DNA from: Candidatus Atribacter fermentans
Lineage (GTDB): Bacteria > Atribacterota > Atribacteria > Atribacterales > Atribacteraceae
NCBI GenBank assembly: GCA_012517485.1
Contig: JAAYUT010000193.1
Location: forward strand, 1-19,711
Direction of reading: 5' to 3'
DNA: 19,711 nt
The notes below the pieces were generated by a model. The model ran no database searches. It had not been told where the DNA came from and worked only from the letters and a program-made list of their open reading frames with translations. Of this stretch, positions 1 to 6,403 are shown one piece after another (position 1 is the stretch's first letter; every line of letters starts with the position of its first letter). The translations under genes and the position numbers were made by a program.

Positions 1-418
1 CAACGAGAATGAAGGGCTTATGAGCTTTAAAATTTCCAGTGAACTCAATGCTTAACCAGAGAAAAGATCCAGCTATAAACGAAAGCCCGAAATATTCCAC
101 ACGAAGCCATAAAAAAAACCATTCAGGGTCAGCTTTCATAATTTCAAAAGCATATCCAAAGGCATAAATACCTGAAAAAAGAAGCAGAAACCCCAAAGGT
201 CGTGCATAGGAGGTAAATCGGTAAGACCAAAAAGACAGGAAACTCAGAGAAATGGCAAGAGTGGCAGTGACAAGACAAACAACACTGAAAAGATAATTAT
301 ATTCGAACAATATTTTCGCCCTCATTCTCATTTCATAATTCTTAAACATTTTACCCAAAGGAAATTGAAAGTAAATACTCAGCGCAGGCAAATTTATTCT
401 TTTGAATATTTTTTTCAT
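1..418 (-). CDS. Seven-TM sensor domain protein, N-terminal part (probable histidine kinase), cut by window edge
   Basis: An open frame runs leftward from an ATG at 418 to the window edge without a stop, giving 139 residues. Three hydrophobic segments are visible at about residues 43-64, 72-94 and 107-127. The stretches GYAFEIMKADPEW, LRVEYFG and LSIEFTGN follow the pattern of the N-terminal seven-TM region of membrane histidine kinases (HisKA_7TM), which sits in the inner membrane ahead of kinase or cyclase domains. The output domain lies outside the window, so its type is not known. No clear ribosome binding site precedes the ATG. Internal ATGs at 349, 331 and 325 are alternative starts, and the later ones would suit a family whose first helix lies near the N-terminus. 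It is divergent from the HEPN/MNT pair and probably unrelated to the defence genes. Confidence 0.7.
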   Translation of the reverse strand, partial: MKKIFKRINLPALSIYFQFPLGKMFKNYEMRMRAKILFEYNYLFSVVCLVTATLAISLSFLSFWSYRFTSYARPLGFLLLFSGIYAFGYAFEIMKADPEWFFLWLRVEYFGLSFIAGSFLWLSIEFTGNFKAHKPFILV

Positions 419-612
419 AGAAAACCAATCAAGGTCAAAAATTAAGACTAAATCTTTAAGAATTTTAATCAGTCTTTCTAAGGATTGTATTATGCGACAT
501 GAGAATCTCTCCCTTTCCAATTCCCCAATTCCATTGACTCATGTTCATTTGAAAACCAAGCCCTTGCCCATAGCAACAGAGAATTACCAGATGAATTCTT
601 TAATTTCTCTTG
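419..612. other. Divergent intergenic region with a short dispersed repeat remnant
   Basis: This stretch separates the leftward sensor gene from the rightward HEPN/MNT pair. It holds no convincing gene: the forward frame inside it has no ribosome binding site and no recognisable protein. Positions 516-533 read as two copies of a CCAATTCC-type unit and resemble 1476-1495 in the next intergenic region, so this looks like decayed intergenic repeat. Confidence 0.4.
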
Positions 613-621
613 TGATATAAT
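613..621 (+). promoter_or_regulatory. Possible extended -10 promoter ahead of the HEPN/MNT pair
   Basis: The sequence TGATATAAT has a perfect TATAAT preceded by TG at the extended -10 position. No good -35 box lies 16-18 bases upstream. Transcription would begin near 628 and give a leader of roughly 28 bases to the ATG at 656. Confidence 0.35.
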
Positions 622-655
622 TTTCTCAGATGTTATAGATAATCAAGGCTAAATT

Positions 656-1057
656 ATGGATAAAAATGATTTCATATCATATTGGGTTGAATCAGCCAAT
701 CGTGATTATCAAACCATGCTTAATTTATACCAAAGTAAAGATTATCATTGGAGCTTATTCATTGGTCACCTCGTTATCGAAAAACTTATCAAAACTATCT
801 ATGTAAAAAACATCAATGAAAATCCCCCAAGAACCCACGATTGAGTGAGATTGGCTGAAATAGCCGGAATTGCAACAACTGAGGAGCAAAAAGATACACT
901 TGATCTTTTCACCACGTTCACGTTCAATATCAATGTGCGATATCCAGATTATGAACATCTTTTCTATAAGAAGTGTGATTATGACTTTGCTACCAAGAAT
1001 ATAAAAAAAATAAATGAGGTCAGAGCATGGCTCCTAACAATGATAGAGAGAGAATAG
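656..1057 (+). pseudogene. HEPN-domain protein (toxin of a HEPN/MNT pair), interrupted by an in-frame TGA
   Basis: Two adjacent segments, 656-844 and 845-1057, are in the same frame and separated only by TGA at 842-844. Read through, they give a HEPN protein of about 133 aa with the usual family pattern: an N-terminal helix with a VESANRDYQTM stretch, then HWSLFIGHLVIEKLIK, the PPRTHD motif just before the stop, and a helical C-terminus after VRYPDYEHL. HEPN proteins of these pairs are typically RNases held in check by the partner nucleotidyltransferase. I do not see a clean R-x4-6-H catalytic motif. TGA is an ordinary stop throughout this window, so I read the gene as recently broken: no frame drift is evident. 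It overlaps the downstream nucleotidyltransferase by 31 bases. A GTG at 845 could in principle restart translation. Confidence 0.75.
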
Positions 1058-1347
1058 AAGAAATAGTAAAAGCATTTGGTGAAATAATAAAAGAAAAGAT
1101 AAAGGTAAGGTATCTTTATCTCTATGGTTCGTACGCCCAGGGCACTTATTCACCAGAGAGTGATATCGACGTTGCGGTTGTTGCGGATAATTTTAGCGGA
1201 GACCCAATTGAAGACACTATGTTACTCATGAAATTGAGACGGAAAATTGATTATCGAATCGAACCTCGTCCTTTCAAAACCGAAGATTTCAATTTATCCA
1301 ACCCTTTGGCAAAGGAAATCATCACCTCTGGCAAAGAAATTAAATAA
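1027..1347 (+). CDS. mntA: MntA-type nucleotidyltransferase, antitoxin of the HEPN/MNT pair
   Basis: This 106-aa protein is a minimal nucleotidyltransferase. The signature GSYAQGTYSPESDID at residues 34-48 fits GS-x10-D-x-D, with Asp46 and Asp48 as metal ligands. Asp75 or Glu79, in the segment KIDYRIEPRPF, may supply the third acidic residue. Members of this family inactivate their HEPN partner, in studied cases by adding AMP to it. A GAGGT ribosome binding site at 1016-1020 lies 6 bases before the ATG and supports this start, which sits inside the end of the HEPN frame, as is common for these pairs. The gene looks intact while its partner is broken, leaving an antitoxin that may have no functional toxin. 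Confidence 0.85.
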   Translation: MAPNNDRERIEEIVKAFGEIIKEKIKVRYLYLYGSYAQGTYSPESDIDVAVVADNFSGDPIEDTMLLMKLRRKIDYRIEPRPFKTEDFNLSNPLAKEIITSGKEIK

Positions 1348-1416
1348 ATCCTCCCATTCATTGCTTCTTTATCTCCTATAATTTATTACTGGTCGTAAAT
1401 TCCTTTCTTAACTGTC

Positions 1417-1450
1417 ATCCTAAGGCTTCACTTTTTGAAACTCTGAGGAT
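1417..1450. repeat. Imperfect hairpin repeat
   Basis: Left arm ATCCTAAGGCTTCA (1417-1430) pairs imperfectly with right arm TGAAACTCTGAGGAT (1436-1450) around a short T-rich loop. It looks like a REP-type or decayed miniature element rather than a terminator, because it is far from the 3' end of the upstream gene and lacks a T tail. Confidence 0.4.
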
Positions 1451-1507
1451 CTCATTCTTAAACTTTTTTCCTAATTCCACAATTCCCCAGTTCCACAGTT
1501 TTTTAAA

Positions 1508-1532
1508 AATTCAAGAATCAAGACTTGACCGC
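1508..1532 (+). repeat. Dispersed repeat, left copy
   Basis: The 17 bases AATTCAAGAATCAAGAC (1508-1524) recur exactly, in inverted orientation, at 18543-18559. Across 25 bases the two copies agree at 22 positions. They bracket the nuclease-like gene and the whole BREX-like locus. Confidence 0.6.
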
Positions 1533-2084
1533 CAGGAATTCTCCAAGAGGCTTTTAATTCCTTATGGACTCTTTAAAGCAGATTATCCCAACAATTTCCC
1601 CACTTTATAATTTTTATAATTACTTTGCCGATATTCTATATAGTGTATTTTTATTTCAAATTTTTTTAAAATATAAAATAAATGTTAATGTGTTAGAATA
1701 GCATAATAGTATATTTTGGTTAATTTTATGGGTATTGGTCGTTCTTAAGGAGGGAAATTTTTTCTTAAATTGTGAGGGGTGGAATGCTGCCAATCTTCAA
1801 TGGGAAAAATCGATTAAGTATGCTACCCTTTTAATAGATTTATTAATCAGATTATAAACTATCAAGAATTAGAAACACTGTTGAATTTTCTCAAGTTCAT
1901 CAATTTACAAAGCTTAAAAAAATTTAAAAACTCAAGCCCGGCCTTGGCTTTTAGTATATGAAAGTATTGGACATCTGAACCAGCATATGAGCCAGACTTT
2001 GAAAAAATATGTGAAAATTGGGAAAATGGTGTTAAAGATATAGATTAAAAATAATTTTATTATGATATTTAAGGAGAATAATTA

Positions 2085-2948
2085 ATGGAGTTTACAAAAT
2101 TTGAAAAAATATCAATAAAAAATCATCCTGAATTAAATGAAAAATGGGTTCAAGATCGGATTGCCGAAGATCCAAAAATTTTAGGATTAGGAGATGTTAT
2201 TTTAAAGGATAGGGAAAGAATACAACCACATGCTGGGAGATTAGACCTTTTATTACAAGATTCAGAATCTACAAGTCGATATGAAGTTGAGATCCAATTG
2301 GGTAGCACCAACGAAAGCCACATTATTCGGACCATTGAATATTGGGATATTGAAAGGAAACGTTATCCACAATATGAACACATAGCAGTGATTATCGCAG
2401 AAGATATAACCAGCCGATTCTTGAATATTATTGGCTTGTTTAATGGTATGATTCCTTTGGTCGCCATTCAAATGAATGCTTTAAAGGTAGAGAAACAAAT
2501 AGGTTTGGTGTTTACCACGGTTTTGGATCAAATGTCTTTTGGCTTGGTGGATGAAGATACGAGGGACATCGTTGATAGGTCTTATTGGGAAAACCCTGGA
2601 ACGAAAAAAACCATGACTATGGCTGATAACTTACTTGAAATAGCTAAAGAATTTAATCCCTCTTTAGAACTAAAATACAATAAATTCTATATTGGATTAT
2701 CAACAAATGGTCAACCGTGTAATTTCTTTATTGTTAGACCAAAAAAAGATTTTATTCGATTCGAAGTCCGATTGAAGAAGTCAGATGAAACCCAAGAAAG
2801 ATTGGAAAATGCAGGTCTTGATTTGATGGGTTATGATAATCATTGGGGTTATTATAGAATTCGATTAAAACCCGGTGAAATTGAAAAAAACAAAGAAATT
2901 CTTACAGAAATTATTAAAGAAGCCTACGAAGCAGCGAATATTGAGTAA
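2085..2948 (+). CDS. PD-(D/E)XK nuclease-like protein with DUF5655-like C-terminal domain
   Basis: The 287-aa product has two parts. Residues about 20-140 resemble the PD-(D/E)XK fold as found in DUF91/NucS-like proteins: GRLDLLL puts an Asp at 54, and YEVEIQLG supplies Glu67, Glu69 and Gln71. The usual terminal Lys is replaced by Gln, a substitution seen in some active and some degenerate members. Residues about 177-287, with FYIGLSTNGQPCNFFIVRPK and an aromatic-rich GYDNHWGYYRIRL, resemble the DUF5655 domain. An AAGGAG at 2071-2076, 8 bases before the ATG, supports the start. It is 103 bases upstream of brxF on the same strand with no clear promoter between, so it may be co-transcribed with the BREX operon. 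Its role is unknown; an accessory defence nuclease or DNA-binding protein is an inference. Confidence 0.65.
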   Translation: MEFTKFEKISIKNHPELNEKWVQDRIAEDPKILGLGDVILKDRERIQPHAGRLDLLLQDSESTSRYEVEIQLGSTNESHIIRTIEYWDIERKRYPQYEHIAVIIAEDITSRFLNIIGLFNGMIPLVAIQMNALKVEKQIGLVFTTVLDQMSFGLVDEDTRDIVDRSYWENPGTKKTMTMADNLLEIAKEFNPSLELKYNKFYIGLSTNGQPCNFFIVRPKKDFIRFEVRLKKSDETQERLENAGLDLMGYDNHWGYYRIRLKPGEIEKNKEILTEIIKEAYEAANIE

Positions 2949-3034
2949 AGAAGTAAAAACTGCTATTTGAGTTTATATAAAAAATTGTAATTTTGACAAG
3001 GCTTGAACAATTAAAGAAGAAATTAAAAATTTTT

Positions 3035-3041
3035 AAGGAGG
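3035..3041 (+). promoter_or_regulatory. Ribosome binding site fixing the TTG start of brxF
   Basis: AAGGAGG lies 10 bases before TTG at 3052. The ATG at 3056 is out of frame and stops after three codons, so TTG is the credible start. Confidence 0.75.
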
Positions 3042-3051
3042 AGAGAAAAGA

Positions 3052-3531
3052 TTGTATGAAAAGATAATAGATGAGTTGTTGCAAAGAATCGATCAAGTTA
3101 CCTCTCTTTATAATCGACTCATTCTTTTGGTGGCTCCTTCTGGTAGGGGGAAAAGCTCGATTCTTCAAGTTCTTCAGAAAAAAACCAAAGCCCCTTTTAT
3201 TAATATTGGCTTAGAGCTTTCACAAAAGCTCCTTGAATTCAATGAGAGACAAAGAGCACTTCAAGTTAATCGCTTAATATCAAATTTATTAAATACTTTT
3301 AATTCAGATCTTGTACTTTTGGATAACATTGAAATCTTATTCCAACCATCTCTTCAGCTTGACCCTCTTCGTTTACTTCAAAAACTGTCTCGGGATCGAA
3401 CCATTGTTGCTGCATGGAATGGTTGTGTCAAAGATGGAGATCTCATCTATGCAGCTCCTGAACATCCCGAATATCGACGTTATCCAATTCATGATTTAAC
3501 TATCATTACCCTGGAGGATGCAAATGAATGA
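3052..3531 (+). CDS. brxF: BrxF-like P-loop protein of a type 3 BREX system
   Basis: This is a 159-aa small ATPase. A P-loop, APSGRGKS at residues 28-35, follows a hydrophobic strand (LILLV) and has Ala in place of the usual first Gly. A Walker B-like strand, DLVLLDNIEILF, lies near residues 84-95. Size, P-loop and position at the head of a methyltransferase-BrxC-PglZ-BrxA operon match BrxF, the marker of type 3 BREX. Its biochemical role in BREX is not well defined. It starts at TTG behind a strong AAGGAGG. Its last 8 bases overlap the methyltransferase start at 3524, which suggests translational coupling. The assignment rests on motif, size and context rather than a database match. Confidence 0.8.
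   Translation: MYEKIIDELLQRIDQVTSLYNRLILLVAPSGRGKSSILQVLQKKTKAPFINIGLELSQKLLEFNERQRALQVNRLISNLLNTFNSDLVLLDNIEILFQPSLQLDPLRLLQKLSRDRTIVAAWNGCVKDGDLIYAAPEHPEYRRYPIHDLTIITLEDANE
3513..3517 (+). promoter_or_regulatory. Ribosome binding site deciding the pglXI start
   Basis: GGAGG ends directly before an ATG at 3518, too close to serve it, but is 6 bases before the in-frame ATG at 3524. The latter is therefore the better start. Confidence 0.65.
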
Positions 3532-6358
3532 GTTGTTTGAGAATTATCGAAATAACAATTCAAAAACAAATTTAAATCAGAAACCAATCGAATGCTTGGG
3601 AATGACTTTTGAAAGCGATGAAGAAAGAAGGATGTATTTTCAAAATATTCTTGCAGAAAAGCTTAAGGATCCAAAATTTCGTTCCATCGAGGGATTCCCA
3701 TTAGGAAAAGATGAGGATATCCTGGCACTTTCCGATCCACCCTATTACACGGCCTGTCCCAATCCCTGGATCGATGATTTTATTTCCTTTTGGAATAATG
3801 AACGTCAAAATTTAAATATAAATGATACTGAGTTATATCACCGTGAACCTTTTGCCGCAGATGTCAGTGAAGGAAAAAATGATCCAATATACAATGCCCA
3901 CTCATACCATACTAAAGTTCCTTACAAGGCCATTATGCGCTATATTCTCCATTATACTGAACCAGGGGATATTGTATTCGACGGTTTTTGCGGAACCGGA
4001 ATGACAGGAGTAGCAGCTCAATTGTGTGGAGATAAGCCAACCGTGGAATCTTTAGGATATCGAGTTGATAGAGAGGGCATTATTTATCAAAAAGAATCAA
4101 ATGAAAATGGAAAAGAAAATTGGATACCCTTTTCAAAATTAGGACCTCGACATGCCGTACTCAATGACCTCTCGCCGGCTGCGACATTTATTGCTTATAA
4201 CTATAATACCCCTGTTGATATTAAAGAAGTTGAAAGAGAAGCAAAAAGAATTCTTGCAGAAGTCGAGAAAGAGTGCGGGTGGATGTATGAAACTCTTCAC
4301 TTTGATGGAAAAACCAAGGGACGAATCAATTACACAGTTTGGTCGGATGTCTTTGTTTGTCCATATTGTACCAGTGAAGTGGTTTTCTGGAAAGAAGCAG
4401 TCGATAAAGAAACTGGAAAAGTATATGAGGAGTTTTCCTGCCCACATTGTCAGGCAATACTCAATAAACGGAATATGGAAAGGGCTTGGGTTAATCGATT
4501 TGATCCTTATATTGAAAGAGAAAATGGGCAGAGGGGAGTAGTTATAAAACAAGCGAAACAAATACCGGTACTCATAAATTACCGCATTGGAAACCAACGC
4601 TTTGAAAAGGCACCTGATCAATTTGATTTTGAATTGATTGAAAAAATTGAACGAAGTGGCATACCTTATTGGTTTCCTACTAAGCGAATGCCTGAGGGCG
4701 ATGAATCAAGAAGAAATGATGATATTGGTATTACTCATGTTCATCATTTTTATACAAAGAGAAACTTATGGGTGTTAAGTGCATTTTTTAATCGCTTGGA
4801 GAAAACAAAAATAAATAAGAGGCTCATTCCTATCTTAACAGGAGGGTTATTAGGATTAACGAAACTTCAAAGATTTAAACCAAAAACGACTTTCCCAAAT
4901 ATGATATTAAGTGGAACGCTTTATGTAGGATCACTTATGAGAGAGTGGACTTCTTTCCAATGGCTAAACGGAAAACTTCGATCCTTTTCAAAAGCATTAT
5001 CCAACACAAGAAATATTTCATATTTAATAGCAGAGACAAAATCACTAACTACTCTTGTTATTCAAAATAATAAAGTTGATTATATCTTCACCGATCCTCC
5101 CTTTGGAGGAAATTTGATGTATTCGGAACTTAACTTTTTCTGGGAATCTTGGTTAAGGGTCTTTACGAATAACAAAACTGAAGCAGTGGAAAATAAAGTT
5201 CAGGGAAAGACATTAATTGAGTACCAACACCTAATGACCAAATGTTTTCAGGAGTATTTTCGTGTTCTCAAGCCCGGTCATTGGATGACAGTTGAATTTC
5301 ATAACTCAAAAAACAGCGTCTGGAATGCCATCCAGGAGGCTTTACAGGTTGCAGGTTTTGTAATCGCTGATGTAAGAACCTTGGATAAACAACAAGGTTC
5401 TTTTAAACAGGTGACAAGTGCAAGTGCAGTAAAACAAGACCTCATTATCTCTGCATATAAACCCAATGGTGGTTTAGAGGAACGTTTTCGACTTGAGGCA
5501 GGAACTGGAAATGGTGTCTGGGATTTTGTCCGAACCCATCTCAAACAGCTCCCAGTATGGTTTGCTAACAAAGGAAAGATGGAAATTGTCGCTGAAAGGC
5601 AAAATTACTTACTCTTTGATCGCATGGTAGCTTTTCATGTTCAGCGAGGAGTGATGGTGCCTCTTTCGGCCGCTGAATTTTACCAAGGTCTTCAACAGCG
5701 TTTTCCTGAAAGGGATGGCATGTATTTCCTTCCAGAACAAGCGATCGAATATGATAGAAAACGCATGAAAGTAAAAGAAATTATCCAAACCGCTCTCTTT
5801 GTAACCGATGAATCATCTGCTATTCAATGGCTCAAACAGCAACTCAACAAAAAACCACAAACTTTTCAGGAAATCCACCCCCAATTTATCCGGGAGATTG
5901 GAGGTTGGATGAAACACGAAAAACCTCTCGAGCTATCCGAAATTCTGGAACAAAATTTTCTACGTTATGATGGGAAAGGAGATGTTCCAAGTCCAATTCA
6001 TAGTTATCTTTCTACTAATTTTAAAGAACTCAGAAACCTTTCTAAAGATGATCAGGTTCTCAAATTGAAAGCCAAGGATCGTTGGTATGTTCCAGATCCC
6101 AATAAAGCAAGTGATTTAGAAAAATTACGAGAACGAACCCTTTTAAGAGAATTTAATGAATATAAGGATAGTAAAGTCAGACGTCTTCGAGTGTTTCGTC
6201 TCGAAGCAGTAAAAGTTGGTTTTAAAAAGGCTTGGCAGGAAAAAGATTATAATACTATTATTGCTGTAGCTAATAAAATCCCTGAATCAATTCTTCAAGA
6301 AGATCCAAAACTTCTGATGTGGTATGACCAAGCTATAACCAGAAGTGAGATGAAATAA
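3524..6358 (+). CDS. pglXI: PglXI-like adenine-specific DNA methyltransferase with Zn ribbon (BREX)
   Basis: The 944-aa protein is a large amino-methyltransferase, expected to methylate adenine in a non-palindromic BREX site so that host DNA is marked as self. A first DPPY lies at residues 71-74 (SDPPYYTACPNPW). The S-adenosylmethionine-binding motif FDGFCGTGMTG is at 152-162. A Zn ribbon is formed by CPYC at 279-282 and CPHC at 306-309. A second catalytic-type motif, DPPF at 524-527, sits in FTDPPFGGNLMYSELNFFW, the form typical of COG1743 methylases. The C-terminal 250 residues look helical and may serve target recognition or partner binding. The start at 3524 is chosen from the ribosome binding site. 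It overlaps brxF by 8 bases, and brxC follows after 45 bases. Type 3 BREX normally has brxC before this gene; the order here is reversed. Confidence 0.85.
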   Translation: MNELFENYRNNNSKTNLNQKPIECLGMTFESDEERRMYFQNILAEKLKDPKFRSIEGFPLGKDEDILALSDPPYYTACPNPWIDDFISFWNNERQNLNINDTELYHREPFAADVSEGKNDPIYNAHSYHTKVPYKAIMRYILHYTEPGDIVFDGFCGTGMTGVAAQLCGDKPTVESLGYRVDREGIIYQKESNENGKENWIPFSKLGPRHAVLNDLSPAATFIAYNYNTPVDIKEVEREAKRILAEVEKECGWMYETLHFDGKTKGRINYTVWSDVFVCPYCTSEVVFWKEAVDKETGKVYEEFSCPHCQAILNKRNMERAWVNRFDPYIERENGQRGVVIKQAKQIPVLINYRIGNQRFEKAPDQFDFELIEKIERSGIPYWFPTKRMPEGDESRRNDDIGITHVHHFYTKRNLWVLSAFFNRLEKTKINKRLIPILTGGLLGLTKLQRFKPKTTFPNMILSGTLYVGSLMREWTSFQWLNGKLRSFSKALSNTRNISYLIAETKSLTTLVIQNNKVDYIFTDPPFGGNLMYSELNFFWESWLRVFTNNKTEAVENKVQGKTLIEYQHLMTKCFQEYFRVLKPGHWMTVEFHNSKNSVWNAIQEALQVAGFVIADVRTLDKQQGSFKQVTSASAVKQDLIISAYKPNGGLEERFRLEAGTGNGVWDFVRTHLKQLPVWFANKGKMEIVAERQNYLLFDRMVAFHVQRGVMVPLSAAEFYQGLQQRFPERDGMYFLPEQAIEYDRKRMKVKEIIQTALFVTDESSAIQWLKQQLNKKPQTFQEIHPQFIREIGGWMKHEKPLELSEILEQNFLRYDGKGDVPSPIHSYLSTNFKELRNLSKDDQVLKLKAKDRWYVPDPNKASDLEKLRERTLLREFNEYKDSKVRRLRVFRLEAVKVGFKKAWQEKDYNTIIAVANKIPESILQEDPKLLMWYDQAITRSEMK

Positions 6359-6403
6359 AAAATATGATTTGTAAAAAATCGAAAAATAACTTGGAGGAGG
6401 AAA

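Larger units (their letters stand above)
1348..2084. other. Gene-poor intergenic region with repeat remnants and possible degraded coding sequence
   Basis: No convincing gene is present in these 737 bases. Positions 1417-1450 form an imperfect hairpin, and 1476-1495 and 1508-1532 are short dispersed repeats with relatives elsewhere in the window. A strong AAGGAGG at 1747-1753 has no obvious gene after it. Short open stretches (about 1728-1854 and 1962-2048, the latter ending PDFEKICENWENGVKDID) read like protein but are separated by stops and frame changes, so they may be a decayed gene that I cannot name. Confidence 0.4.

Noticed and set aside
402..620. Forward 72-aa frame ahead of the HEPN gene
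   Set aside because: It has no ribosome binding site, overlaps the start of the leftward sensor gene and intergenic repeat, and resembles no protein I know.
4139..4621. 160-aa reverse frame inside the methyltransferase gene
   Set aside because: It lies entirely opposite a clearly functional coding sequence covering the Zn ribbon and has no ribosome binding site or domain.
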